DNA of 64,000 bases, taken from Phytopythium helicoides. Lineage: Eukaryota; Oomycota; Peronosporomycetes; Pythiales; Pythiaceae. Numbering within the stretch: position 1 is the first letter of the stretch; each line of letters starts with the position of its first letter. Below are positions 31,416-41,782 of the stretch, in pieces. The stretch is taken from contig JANFNE010000006.1 in assembly GCA_024867545.1 (NCBI GenBank), positions 620,001-684,000 on the forward strand. The letters run 5' to 3'. Position numbers and translations under genes: made by a program. The notes under the pieces are model-generated. The model did no database searches, was not told the DNA's origin, and worked only from the letters and a program-made list of their open reading frames with translations.

Positions 31416-32802
31416 CTAGAGTTGCCCACAGTCCAGGATAACGACTTCGTTGGAAGCAAGTGGCCGGCTATTGTTCGCTCGGTCGACCTGAACACTTTGC
31501 ATCATGTCAACGACACCCAGCCCTTCCACAACCTCTCCGAACACCACATGCTTGCCGTCCAAGTTTGTCAAGCCTGCCTTCGTGGTGATGAAAAACTGCG
31601 AGGCATGTCGAGATTATAAGTAGGGTGGTTTCTGGAGGGTACTTCTTTTCAAATCGTACCTGTGATCCGTTTGTGTTCTTGCCACAGTTGGCCATCGACA
31701 GCAAACCGACGTCATCATGCAACAAGAATTTCTCGTCTTTGAAGTTTCCCCACAGATCTCCGTGAGGGGTTCCACGGTAGATACTCTGCCCGCCAGTGCC
31801 GTCACCGACGGTGAAATCTGCTCGATAGAAATCACAATTAGTGATGTTTGCTGGAAACGGTCGATATCGTGGGAGATGAACGCACCCCCGCCTTGCACAA
31901 CAAAATCTTTGATGATACGATGAAACTTTGAGCCCTTGAAGCACAAGTTCGCCCCCTGCACTCACGATCAGGAAGCACAAAGATGATTAACAGTGACAAG
32001 TAGCTCATATAAGCACACAACACGGCACCTTCTCCCCCGTGCACAGGCAGCGAAAATTTTCGGCTGTCACTGGAACTTGGTCATTCAAGAGTCGCATGAC
32101 GATCCGCCCCACAGGTTTGCCGGCGATGCCAATGTCCATATACACGCTCGGATGGTGCGGTTGCGTGAGGAACTTGGTTTTTCGGTCTTTGAGCGGCACG
32201 CCGGCATTAGCATATCGCTCGTGGAGTTTCACGAACAGCTCCTCCTCTCGGCCCTTGTACGCCTCAAGGGTGCGATCAACCATCGACAGCTTGGACGGAT
32301 TGTGTTTGGTGTAGAACTCAACGAGCCGCTCCCTCGGGTTTTTGTGCTTGACACCGCTAGAATTGGGTTCCGTTCCTAGTCCGTAGCCCCGCTTCAGGAG
32401 GTGTTTCGCCAGACTCTCGGCATCACCTTGCGCTCCGCCCACGCTTTCCCTGCCGCCCTGCTTCAAGACCTCGCTCGCCTTGCCCTGGCCAATCTGCTCG
32501 GCCTGGTCCAGCAGCTCGCGGTGCTGCTTCTGCCACGAGTGCTTGGACCTCTGCCTGAACGCGGCCGAGTCCGCCGCCGCGTCCGTTGCAGACGCGCTGA
32601 GCAGCCGCTGGCTGTCGGCGCCGCGCTGCTTGCGGTCGTTAGCGCTCCTGGCCGCCTGCTCGAGCGCCTGCAGCTCCGGCGCCTCGCGCAGGTGCCTGAC
32701 CGCCTCCCAGCGCGCCTGCGACTGGCTGCGGAAGGCTGCGGCCAAGGCCACGCTCTCCTGGCGCCGCCTGCGCTCTGGCGCCTCGAACGCCCCGTCCGCC
32801 AA
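31416..32802 (-). CDS. Cyclophilin-type peptidyl-prolyl isomerase with long N-terminal extension
   Basis: Proline cis-trans isomerase fold. Exons 32029-32802, 31886-31955, 31660-31817 and 31416-31595 join in phase. The domain runs from [16 protein letters not shown] to VILDCGQL and keeps [15 protein letters not shown] (catalytic Arg), [13 protein letters not shown] and GKHVVFG. The Trp that contacts cyclosporin in human CypA is replaced (TNLDG where CypA has TEWLDG), so drug binding and some activity may be reduced. About 220 residues precede it: an Ala/Gln/Arg-rich helical part, then [11 protein letters not shown] ... [12 protein letters not shown], a motif I associate with protist cyclophilins and other proteins. 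No in-frame ATG exists before this region (upstream TGA at 32941-32943), so a short 5' exon must exist; its position is unresolved. Confidence 0.85.
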
Positions 32803-32965
32803 CTGTTCCGCGCCGCAACTAGCGTTAGACGCGCCGCCAAAAGCCGAAACTTCGAGGGCCCACAGATCAAGCCATGCCCGTCTGCATGAGCGCCAGCGCG
32901 GGGCTCTTGAGCCGCCGGGGAGCGCAGCAGCGCACGCACATCAAACAGTCGGACGGGCGTCGCCA

Positions 32966-33013
32966 TGTCGGATCTGGAGGAGGCTCGCCAACTGTACGAA
33001 GCGAGTCCATAAA
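32966..33013 (+). other. 15-codon ORF between cyclophilin and RPL13A
   Basis: An ATG followed by 14 codons and TAA (MSDLEEARQLYEASP). It lies about 150 bp upstream of the RPL13A start. It could be an upstream ORF in a longer leader or the stub of a decayed gene. No other support. Confidence 0.3.
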
Positions 33014-33136
33014 GGACATACACTTGATGATTGGTCAAAATAACAAACAATACCGCATCTCATTGGGCAAAAGTCTCCGCGAGCCAGCGGGTGGCCCGCG
33101 TAGCTCCCCGGCATGAGCTCAAAGCGCCAATGCGGC

Positions 33137-33151
33137 GCATTCCTCTTTTCC
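33137..33151 (+). promoter_or_regulatory. Possible oomycete initiator element of RPL13A
   Basis: GCATTCCTCTTTTCC, 13 bp before the start codon, resembles the oomycete Inr pattern (CATTY followed by a TTTC-type block). A transcription start this close to the ATG is common for oomycete ribosomal protein genes. Confidence 0.4.
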
Positions 33152-33163
33152 TCGCGGTTCACC

Positions 33164-33918
33164 ATGGTGTTCGAGAAGCCCATCGTTGTCGACTGCCGCG
33201 GCCACCTGCTCGGTCGCCTGGCCTCGCTCATCGCCAAGGAGCTGCTCCAGGGCCAGCACGTCGTTGCTGTGCGCTGCGAGCAGCTCGAGATCTCGGGCTC
33301 GCGTGCGTGGCGCTGGTGATGGCTGCTCCGCGGTGGATAGAGGACTCACAGGTGGCTCCCACTCCATGCAGACGTGCGCAACAAGGTCAAGTACTTCCAG
33401 TTCCTGAACAAGCGCACGGCCACCAACCCGAAGAAGGGCCCCATCCACTACCGCGCGCCGTCGCGCATGCTCTGGCGCACCATCCGTGGTATGCTCCCGC
33501 ACAAGACGGCCCGTGGTGCCGCCGCCCTGCAGCGCCTCAAGGTGCGTCGGTCGTAAAGCAATTAGCGAACTTGGGGCGAGTGCGCGCTTACTTACAGTGT
33601 TTCGCCCTCGCATAGGTCTTCGACGGCATCCCGTCGCCGTACGACAAGCAGAAGCGCATGGTCATCCCGGACGCGCTCCGCGTGCTGCGCCTCAAGGCCA
33701 ACCGCCGCTACACGGTGCTCGGCAAGCTCGCCTCGGAGGTCGGCTGGGGCCACGCCGAGCTCGTCAAGCGCCTCGAGGCCAAGCGCATCCTCAAGTCGGA
33801 CGCCTTCTACAAGAAGAAGCTCGCGCAGCAGAAGCGCGAGGCCGAGGCCGAGGCCAAGGTCTTCGCCGAGCACGCCGAGCTCAAGCCTACGCTCGCCAAG
33901 TTCGGCCACGCTCTTTAA
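33164..33918 (+). CDS. RPL13A: 60S ribosomal protein L13a (uL13)
   Basis: Structural protein of the large ribosomal subunit. Exons 33164-33302, 33372-33541 and 33616-33918 give 203 aa, the usual length of the family. Visible family blocks: [14 protein letters not shown] at the N-terminus, [34 protein letters not shown], and [13 protein letters not shown] at the start of exon 3. The C-terminal helix is Lys/Glu/Ala-rich as expected. Codons end almost always in C or G, the bias of a highly expressed gene. It is head-to-head with the cyclophilin gene. Confidence 0.97.
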
Positions 33919-34915
33919 GCGCTGTGGGTCGATACTGGTCGCGTGCTGGGAGACCACTGCAGTGCTGGCTGGGGTCTTGGAACTCTGGTCTAGGTGCTCG
34001 CTGCCAGTCCTGTGACTCTCTTCTGTTGGATAACAACAGTGAACACGGAGGAAAATTGAACGCAATCACAATGTCTGAGAGGGTTGAATGAATCATTTCA
34101 TTTTGGTTGGTGTTCACCCACAGAGAGAACAAAACAGCGTGACAAGACCAAAGTACGGAGCACCAGTCTCCCCAGAACTAATGTCCAAATCGAGAAGATC
34201 GCGATCATACCAGCACCGCATTATTACCGGTTGTGCGTACGTTTAGCCTCGAGCTCGAGGAAGATGTAGAGGGCTGCGCAGCCTCAACCTCAGCCGCGTG
34301 CGTACCAGTCACTCGGCACATTGGCGTAATTGGGCATCACCTGCTCAATATGGCGCACTACACGGATGCAGTTGCTGCATTGTCGGGGCTGACTTCACCT
34401 ACGTTTCTGATTCAAGTAGTCGTGTCTGAATTTCCTGCCATTGCTCCCCACTTCCGTAAGTCTAAACGGCAATGCCCTGTAAATCCAAGGGGTCATTTTA
34501 ACGCCAACAAATCTCCACACAGCTAACACATTGCCGTCATCCACAAACAGTAATTCGAATGCGCGCGCGCATGTGTGTGCCAATGCTCCTTGCGCAACAA
34601 AGTGAAATTAGCAGCCCACTACGACGCCAACAACTCGAACCCTCTTGATGTATCCTTCGGGAATCTCATAGTCGATACCAGATAGACGAGCGTGATACTC
34701 GTATAAGAAGACACTCTCCACCAAATGGCTTGATTATCGTTTGCTCATTCTCTAGCGCTCCCTGAAAAAAAAAAACTATGGACGCCATACTTTTCTTTGC
34801 TCTGAATTCACCTTGCGGTCTATTGCATGCTGCACTATTTTGAGTCTTCATCGATGTCCAAGCGAATGGCGGCGTTTGGGCACAGCGACACTGTGTCCAT
34901 TTCCAGATTCCCAAA
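33919..34915. other. Intergenic, nothing supported
   Basis: Mixed-composition sequence with an A-tract near 34766. No domain, repeat or RNA gene recognised. Confidence 0.5.
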
Positions 34916-36574
34916 ATGGACTCCAGACGAGTGTCCTCCGCTCTTCATCTTGCTCAAGTTGCTGTCGACAAATGGGAGCTTGTACAGGTCGAGTTGCAAG
35001 GGAAGTACTCACTTGAGCGCATGGGTGCATTCTACGCATATTCAATCCAGACTCGCTGGTGTCGCATTCTCCTCTGGAGTATTATCACTCCCATTCCGAG
35101 TCTCATGGTTAACATACTTCTGGACGTTCCTCCGCTTGCTCTACCAAGTGCTGGACGCGATGCAAACTACGTCTTCTGGACTCGTTTGATGATCTCTACA
35201 GTCATTGTTGCTTACTGGCTGTGGATGCAGACGGGATTCATGACGCCGGGGCTTGGTATGACGCGCCGGCATGCATTTACAACGGCTATTATCGTTGCTA
35301 CCGCCTGCACGTTCTACACATATATACTTGCAGGTATCATCACAATGCCCGTTCCATTCCTGCTGATTTCTTCGTCTCCTGCATTCGCAATGACGACAGC
35401 CATCATGGTTGTGTTCTACTTTGGTCGCAGACTTAAGAACGAAGCAAGGCTGCTCGCGTCTTTTAACCGAGCAGGGGGTATTGTCTGGCTCCAACTCTTT
35501 TTAACCTTTATCTACCCTGCCTTCATCTACGGCTTCAATTCAATTGCCTCGAAGTACCAGACACCATGTATGATCCTCATACCAGTGATAAAACTTATAG
35601 CAAAGAATATCATGAGCAGACTCGTCGGTAGCAACGACGATATGAAATCTGTGGAAATCATCTTCAATGTCGACTGCTTCAATGCCATTTACGTTTCATT
35701 GGCGATGCAGCATGCTACTACCGTCTCGACCTCACTAATAGTTATGTTGACCGATGTCGTCCAGGGTTGTGTATCAGTGTATGATGTCTACCAAAGGTAC
35801 CAACCTCTAAAGCGCTTCATTAATGATCTACCGGCAGACCATCCACTATATGGGAAGAATTTTTTGGAGGTAGCGATCGCCCTTGATCAAAATGGTAGCC
35901 TAAAGCCGCAAGGAGGCCAGGCTTTCATTAAGACAAACAAAAACCGAACGCTCCTAATTAACCCATCGCCACAGAACACTAGAACCAGTGGCAAGCGAAC
36001 TTCGACAAAAGTTTTTGTTGCTAATTCTCAGGCAAATCGAGGCGCCATTTGCATACAGTCTAATGTATGTTCTTCTGAAACGCGATCTGCATTTTTGCAC
36101 GCAACGAGGAAGCTGCTCTTCACAACCGAATTCGTCATCCTTGTAGAATACACGGAAGTCATCATGCCGGTCTTCTACAGTAAGTTCATATACATCTATG
36201 CCAATATTATGGCATACTATCTAGCTCAACTCGTACTTCAACGGTCAGGTCTCCTCATGGCAGCAACATACTATTTGCCCAACCGCACATTCTACTCTAC
36301 CATTGCCGATATTGACGAACATGAACTATGGTCTATGATTATCAATGTTCTCATGTACGCCACTCTGGAGCTAGCGTCGCTTGTAGTGATAGATTTTGTG
36401 CTGCGTCGAATCACCGGGGTGTCAGCGATGGGTCAGGTAGGATTCGTGCTCGAAAGTCAGTGCACGATAGTGCAGTCGAAGCTGCTGTCATGGGTGTTGT
36501 ACGCGGTGCAGAACTCGCTGGAGCACTATGGTGCTGACTTTAGCTTCCAGTTCAAGTGGCTGCACTCTAAGTGA
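34916..36574 (+). CDS. Polytopic membrane protein of unknown function, 552 aa
   Basis: Single exon. Hydrophobic segments appear near residues 48-70, 90-108, 120-145, 148-168, 190-210, then around 260-290, and again near 395-430, 440-455 and 470-495, so eight or more membrane spans. A soluble, Asn/Ser/Arg-rich loop of about 90 residues (about 300-390, including NKNRTLLINPSPQNT) divides two membrane halves. No transporter, channel or enzyme motif is visible. Codon use is less GC-biased than in RPL13A or the dehydratase, which suggests low expression or faster evolution. Oomycetes have expanded families of such predicted membrane proteins; membership is inferred. Confidence 0.7.
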   Translation: MDSRRVSSALHLAQVAVDKWELVQVELQGKYSLERMGAFYAYSIQTRWCRILLWSIITPIPSLMVNILLDVPPLALPSAGRDANYVFWTRLMISTVIVAYWLWMQTGFMTPGLGMTRRHAFTTAIIVATACTFYTYILAGIITMPVPFLLISSSPAFAMTTAIMVVFYFGRRLKNEARLLASFNRAGGIVWLQLFLTFIYPAFIYGFNSIASKYQTPCMILIPVIKLIAKNIMSRLVGSNDDMKSVEIIFNVDCFNAIYVSLAMQHATTVSTSLIVMLTDVVQGCVSVYDVYQRYQPLKRFINDLPADHPLYGKNFLEVAIALDQNGSLKPQGGQAFIKTNKNRTLLINPSPQNTRTSGKRTSTKVFVANSQANRGAICIQSNVCSSETRSAFLHATRKLLFTTEFVILVEYTEVIMPVFYSKFIYIYANIMAYYLAQLVLQRSGLLMAATYYLPNRTFYSTIADIDEHELWSMIINVLMYATLELASLVVIDFVLRRITGVSAMGQVGFVLESQCTIVQSKLLSWVLYAVQNSLEHYGADFSFQFKWLHSK

Positions 36575-36779
36575 GCTACACTTCCGTCTGAACTAGAGTG
36601 CATTTGGCTACTTTGAAGTGAATCAAATGCAGCATGGTTCGACTGCTAAACGTGTCAACTCCGTCCTGGTGGTGATGCAGTGACAAATGTTCTCAACCAT
36701 CACGTTGCCTATGCCAGTTAATAAAGCACACGCCGCGATCGATACATCCTGTCTACTGTAGATCTAATCAACATACACG

Positions 36780-38385
36780 TCAACCGCTGTGCTATGGGTC
36801 TCTTTTCTGTTGGATGCCACCCAACACGAAGGGAGGTTCATCACACGGAACTCGTTTGGTCGATGAACGTATCGAGTGAAACAACAAACTTGCATTGGAT
36901 AAGCCCGCTGGGTTGAGAGTCTCTGCGAAGCAATCCGCGAAACCGAGCCAGCGCATGCCCACACTGTCGGTCAAGTATTTGGCAGTCAGCGACCTGTCGG
37001 TGAGCTTCTTCCCTCATAGTCCACATCAACAATACGAACTCCGCACGCCAAAATGCATCGAACTGTTGTTCCTTGGTCTCGCAGATGCCTCTCCTCAAGT
37101 TCACAATTCGTGCAACCGCGTCTCTCTTCCAATCCGACGCGGTCAGTTGGGCTCATCGAATATACGCGTATCAAAAACCTGGGGCGTGGCATCGGTGTCA
37201 AATTTTCATGCAGCGCTTTCATCCGGTCCAGCTTTTCCGCTTTGACCTTTTTCTGCCAGCCGTCAGTAGGTCGATGCCAATCACTCGGGACTCTTCCACC
37301 TGACAGTCGCTGCCATGCTGCTCCGCACGCTGCGTCGCTCTCCTGGCGCTCGCCGCTGCTTCATGCCTTCGCGAGCTCTTTCGTCCGCTTCCGAGTCATC
37401 CTCGACCTCTTCGGAGCCTCAGCCCAAGCAACAGCAGCAGCAGCAGCAGGTGTCCAAGCCGCAGACGACGTGGGCGTCCGTGGTGGTGGGCGAGATCATC
37501 CAGTTCCACGCGCACCCAGCGGCCGACCGGCTCAATGTGTGCCTCGTGGACGTGGGCGACCGTGAGAACCCGCTGCAGATCATCTGTGGAGCTCCCAACG
37601 TCCGCGAGGGAGCGCGAGTGCCTGTGGCGACCGTCGGCACGCGCCTCGCGATCGCTGACCCCGAGAGCGGCGAGACGTGCGTGGCGCTCAGTGATCTACT
37701 AGTCGATCCGCCTACGCTCTGGTTACTGACATGACCTCATGTGGACTGCGCACAGCAAGCTGCTCAAGATCAAAAAGTCCAAGCTGCGTGGTGAGGTATC
37801 ACAGGGCATGATCTGCTCCGAGGCAGAGCTCGGACTTGCGGACAGTAGCGACGGCATCCTGATCCTGGAGGACGACGCACCCGTGGGCTCGCGCGTGAGT
37901 GAGTGGTCGCCGATTGGAGCGCGACTCGCAGCGCTCGAGGCAAGGGAGAAGGGAACCCATAAGGTGGAGCTTGCCGCAAGCGAGCCTGCGGATGGAGACT
38001 ACCGCTGCCACATCTAACTCAAAAGACAGGATTGGGAGATCCTGTGTTATTTCAACATCACACGTTCAGATCCCATCAGTAATGTAGAATTCTCGATCGC
38101 TGCTAAGTCCTCTTTGTCATCTGCGACCGTATCACAATGCCATCTCAACCATGAATGAACTCGAGGTCAAGCTGTCCTCAAAGCCAACGCCATCGAGGAA
38201 CTTGAGAGGTGAGAACCTGCTCCTCGACTGCTTTGCGCATCAAAGCCGATGGAGGACAAAAGTCTACAAACCTAACTGTGGTTTGTATCGATTTCTCGTG
38301 GCATCAAATAGGATCGAAGTGATGTCGGACATTGGTCAACGAGCTGGAGATGTACCGTTTGTAGCTCCATCCCGATAAAGACGTT
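36780..38385 (+). repeat. Left arm of a long inverted duplication
   Basis: Matches 46255-48035 in reverse orientation. It includes a full copy of the tRNA-binding gene, its promoter, a trace of the ARPC2 3' end (about 37020-37080, much decayed) and the 3' flank with an ORF starting MNELEVKLSSKP. Similarity stops near GATAAAGACGTTTCC at 38385. Confidence 0.85.
37315..38017 (+). CDS. tRNA-binding (EMAPII/YtpR-type OB-fold) protein, left copy
   Basis: Exons 37315-37676 and 37756-38017 join in phase: 207 aa. The N-terminal 40 residues ([16 protein letters not shown]) are Arg-rich and lack acids, like a mitochondrial presequence. A CAG-coded run of seven Gln follows. The OB-fold covers about 57-180: [33 protein letters not shown], and [20 protein letters not shown]. 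These are the blocks shared by the N-terminal domain of bacterial PheRS beta, Trbp111 and EMAPII, which bind tRNA elbows. It stands alone here without a synthetase. Role: probably an organellar tRNA-binding cofactor. A near-identical inverted copy lies at 46647-47352. Confidence 0.88.
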
Positions 38386-39704
38386 TCCCTCTGAACTGCT
38401 CATCAACAAAAATCGGGTTCACGACATCGATTCAATTGTCAACACTTGGTTTCGATTCATAAGTGGAGATTCTTCATTTGGGAGGCTAACAAGCACAAGC
38501 GTAGAAGGGGACAGAGGAATACAAACACAAACATTGATTCTGGAGCCATTCTTGCAATCCAGGTTGAGTTTCCTTCTTTTTCTGTCGGTGTACTTCGAAC
38601 CTCAAGGCATAAGTCGTAATTGCAATCAATGCAACCCACAGGAGCCGCACACTCACGCTCGAGCGTAAAATGTTTTACTGGAAGTCTTTTTGAGAGGTGA
38701 TTGTGGGTTGAACTGACATATATTTGACCCCTTTTCTTCCCAGTGTATGGTTTTGAATGCGTGAATGGATTGGGTGGATATTTGTATGAGTAGGAGACAA
38801 ACTTTGAAATGAGATCATAATCTCGTGTCTAGGCAGACTTGATTTGAATCGCTGCGTATGACGGGCATCCAAGGATTAATTTTTTGCTCCAACACAACTA
38901 AAGTTGGCTCTTTCTGATCGATTGGTTTCTGCTCTAGCATTACAGTTCTGAAGTAATGAACGGTGTTGCGCCACTTTTCTTTTCTTGCTTGTCTGAAACC
39001 CGACGGAATTGAGAACCCGCTCACACTAAAGATTCTCTGTTTGCTCTCTTGAAGCTCGCAGGTTGCATCAAGTGCATAATTATTAGCGAGCTCTAACCTG
39101 GGATCTTCAAGTGATGTGATGAGCAATCATGCTGCTCAGTGTCTCAAAGCCACCACAAACAACAAGTCTTGCTGTTTGCTCCAATGGTGTGCTCGCGGAG
39201 AAATTACATTGACGCCGTCTAGAAAACGCTCGTGCCTCGAAATATCGGTGAGCTTTTTCTCGAGATTGCGCACGACTCACCATCCAGTCGAGCAGAACGG
39301 TATGGGGTCTTCTGACGTCGCAAAATGTAACTCACTGTGTTGGCCTGCTTCACAAACAGCTCGATTGAATGAGATCCACCTCGGAAACCATGACGCTCGT
39401 GGGATACGACAAACTCGACAAGAGTTCATGTGAAGCTCTACTGTAGTGATATTGCGGCGTTAACGAAGGAAATGCAAATGCAGGTGCACAAAACTGGGTG
39501 ACGAACGGGCAGCCATGAGGCGCGGGCTCGAGCGACGCACGCGCTGCGTGGAGCTGGAGAGGAATAAGAAGGCGAAATACGAGCGGCCGACCTTCGGGCC
39601 GTGCAGAGCGATGGTAGAAATACACGACGACAAGCTAGCACACCTAACGACGACGGCGACCGCCTCGGATAGGAAGGGGGCGGGTCCGACCTGTCCTGGC
39701 TGGC
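38386..39704. other. Intergenic, nothing supported
   Basis: The minus ORF 38815-39126 (103 codons) has no recognised domain and no clear splice partner. The remainder is AT-richer than neighbouring exons. Confidence 0.45.
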
Positions 39705-40205
39705 CTACCGCTTCTGCGGCATGTTGGCGACGCCGTCGAGGAACTCGACCGTCTGGTTGCCGGCCGTGACGTGCAGGAAGCCAGTGGGCTGCTTGTTCTC
39801 ATAAATAGACAGCTCGATGGGCGTGGGCATGCCCGGCGCGACCAGCAGCATCTCGGGCGAGGCCGGCTCGGGCGGCGGCGGCTGCGGGTACATCTTGTAC
39901 ATGTTGGGCACGCCGTTATTGCTGTACATGGGCGAGGCGACGGGCCGCAGGCCACTGGCGCCCGCGTACATCTGCTTCATCCCAGCAAGCCCCACGGGCG
40001 GCGGCGTGGCGAGCGAGAAGGCCGAGGGCCCGAGCCCTGCGACCGCGCGGGTTGGCGGCGTCGAGGGCAGCGGCGCGCTGTCGTACGCTCCGTAGCGCAG
40101 CTGCATCTGGATCTGCACGGCCGGGTCCATGTTGGTCGTGTAGTGCGTGTGCGCGTGCGAGGAGAAGGGCAGGCGCGAGGGCGACCCGCGGTAAATAGTG
40201 GCCAT
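39705..40205 (-). CDS. Hypothetical Pro/Tyr/Met-rich protein, 166 aa
   Basis: Not recognised. ATG at 40205 starts MATIYRGSPSRLPF. The middle is low-complexity (Ala, Pro, Tyr, Met). The last 45 residues (PIELSIYENKQPTGFL and HVTAGNQTVEFLDG) look folded, with alternating hydrophobic residues that suggest beta strands. Codons are strongly GC3-biased as in real genes nearby. The open frame extends upstream to 40691, but that part is Arg-rich and looks like read-through of GC-rich leader. CCAAT boxes at 40504-40508 and 40542-40546 (inverted) lie about 300-340 bp upstream and support a promoter there. Confidence 0.6.
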   Translation of the reverse strand: MATIYRGSPSRLPFSSHAHTHYTTNMDPAVQIQMQLRYGAYDSAPLPSTPPTRAVAGLGPSAFSLATPPPVGLAGMKQMYAGASGLRPVASPMYSNNGVPNMYKMYPQPPPPEPASPEMLLVAPGMPTPIELSIYENKQPTGFLHVTAGNQTVEFLDGVANMPQKR

Positions 40206-40503
40206 GCTGCGTGCTCCACTGGTGGAAAGGCTGCTCGGCTGTCGAGGGCGATAGCGCGCGATGCACTGGGCGCTGGGGGCTCGGAGAGGGCTCGATCGGC
40301 GGCGGAGAGCGGCGCGCGGAGGCTGCGGACACGTGCGGACGGCTGCGCGGCGGGGGTCGAGCGCTGGGGCCCGCGCGAGTCGCGGCGGGAGCTGCGCCTG
40401 GTTGCTTGCGTTTCGGCGAATGAGGCGAGCGCTGCGCTGCCCGTGGCAGGCTTTGGCCGTTTGCTTTTTATTCCTTCTTTTTTTAGAAAATTCAAATGGT
40501 GCG

Positions 40504-40546
40504 CCAATCAGCGGTGAGTAACTGCCACTTGCGCGCCGCTGATTGG
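40504..40546. promoter_or_regulatory. CCAAT-box pair upstream of the 39705-40205 gene
   Basis: CCAAT at 40504-40508 and ATTGG at 40542-40546, both within the motif GCCAATCAGC or its reverse complement. They resemble the CCAAT boxes in the dehydratase promoter. Confidence 0.45.
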
Positions 40547-40695
40547 CCAGGAGCAACTTGAGCCTTCCCCTGGTCCCATAAACTGTTTTGTTGGGTAATG
40601 ACACGATCATAATGGCGTCAACCAACGGCGAGAGAAAGCGGTCGCGTGTTGTGGTGATGGCGCTCATGTGGGGATGGATGGCTACATGCATTTCG

Positions 40696-41247
40696 CTATA
40701 GCCCCAGGTCGCTGAGCCCCGGGTGGTCGTCGGGGCGGCGGCCCTGCGGCCAGCGGAAGAGGCGGTCGGCCTCGTCGATGAGCACGTCGTTGATGCTTGC
40801 GTAGCGCGCGGCCATGAGTCCGTGCGCGTCGAAGACCCAGTTCTCGTTGCCGTAGGAGCGCACCCACTGGTCGCGCTCGGCGTCCAGCCACTCGTAGGCG
40901 AAGCGCACGGCGATGCGGTTGCCGCCGAACGTGAACAGCTCCTTCACGAGCCGGTACTGCTCCTCGCGCGCCCACTTGCGCGCCAGGAAGGCCTCGATCT
41001 GCTCGCGGCCCTCGAGGAACTCGCTGCGGTTGCGCCACCGACTGTCCACCGTGTACGCCAGCGCCACTTTCTGCGGGTCGCGCGAGTTCCACGCGTCCTC
41101 GGCCGCGCGCACCTTGACCTCCGCCGACTCGCGCGAAAACGGCGGCACGGGCGGCCGCGCGGCCTGCGAGCTCAGGCGCCGCGCGCCAGCGCCAGTTGCG
41201 GCGATTAGCGCCGTCCGCGCGCGCGTTCGCAGCGCCACCAACGCCAT
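40696..41247 (-). CDS. DUF1348 / NTF2-like (SnoaL-type) protein, mitochondrial
   Basis: 183 aa, single exon, ATG at 41247. The first 30 residues ([15 protein letters not shown]) are Arg/Ala-rich with no acids, suggesting import into mitochondria. The rest is a compact alpha+beta barrel of the DUF1348 family: [74 protein letters not shown] and [21 protein letters not shown]. Members are about 150 residues; their biochemical role is not established. It resembles bacterial homologues, so an organellar or transferred origin is possible. Confidence 0.85.
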   Translation of the reverse strand: MALVALRTRARTALIAATGAGARRLSSQAARPPVPPFSRESAEVKVRAAEDAWNSRDPQKVALAYTVDSRWRNRSEFLEGREQIEAFLARKWAREEQYRLVKELFTFGGNRIAVRFAYEWLDAERDQWVRSYGNENWVFDAHGLMAARYASINDVLIDEADRLFRWPQGRRPDDHPGLSDLGL

Positions 41248-41782
41248 CGGGCGATCCTGCGGCGACTTGAAGACTGGCGACGCCTCAAGCTCACCAAGCT
41301 GCGGTCGTCTCTATCTCAGTTGATATCGCCTGGAATGAGGCAAATGCAATGATCCAAATGTTAGAAGTCAGGTGGGTACGCTTTGAACCCAGCTGCGAGT
41401 ACGCGCAACATTCCTGCGACCTTCCATTGACATGCTCTTGCTTTCTGTATGGCATACATTTCTCCAGTTTCTCCGTGGAGGAGGGAGGGAAGCGCCATCG
41501 AGCACACAACCAGCCCCGGCCGACAGGCGCCACGCACTTTCTCGCGGGCTCCAGGCGGCGACGGACGCTCAGCGCGCGCGCGGCGGTCGGCGAGGACCCC
41601 CGAGCGGTGACGAGCGCGCGTCGAGGCGTCTGCAGCGCGGTTTTTGCGCCTCCAGCGGCCGCGAGCGCTCCTCGCGGCGACTCTGAACCGGAGAGAGGGC
41701 CGCGCCCGCCCCCGCGACGACCATAGCGCCCTCCAGCACCACCGGCAGCTTCTCGAAGCGCACGCCGGCCGCAGCGTCCGCC

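Noticed and set aside
33486..34091. 201-codon ORF over RPL13A exons 2-3
   Set aside because: Shadow frame of RPL13A; crosses its intron and stop without splice logic.
37739..38017. Separate small gene MWTAHSKLL...
   Set aside because: It is exon 2 of the tRNA-binding gene; GTGCGT donor and CACAG acceptor join it in phase.
38815..39126. Fragment of a known effector or transposase
   Set aside because: No diagnostic motif could be pointed to in the 103 codons.
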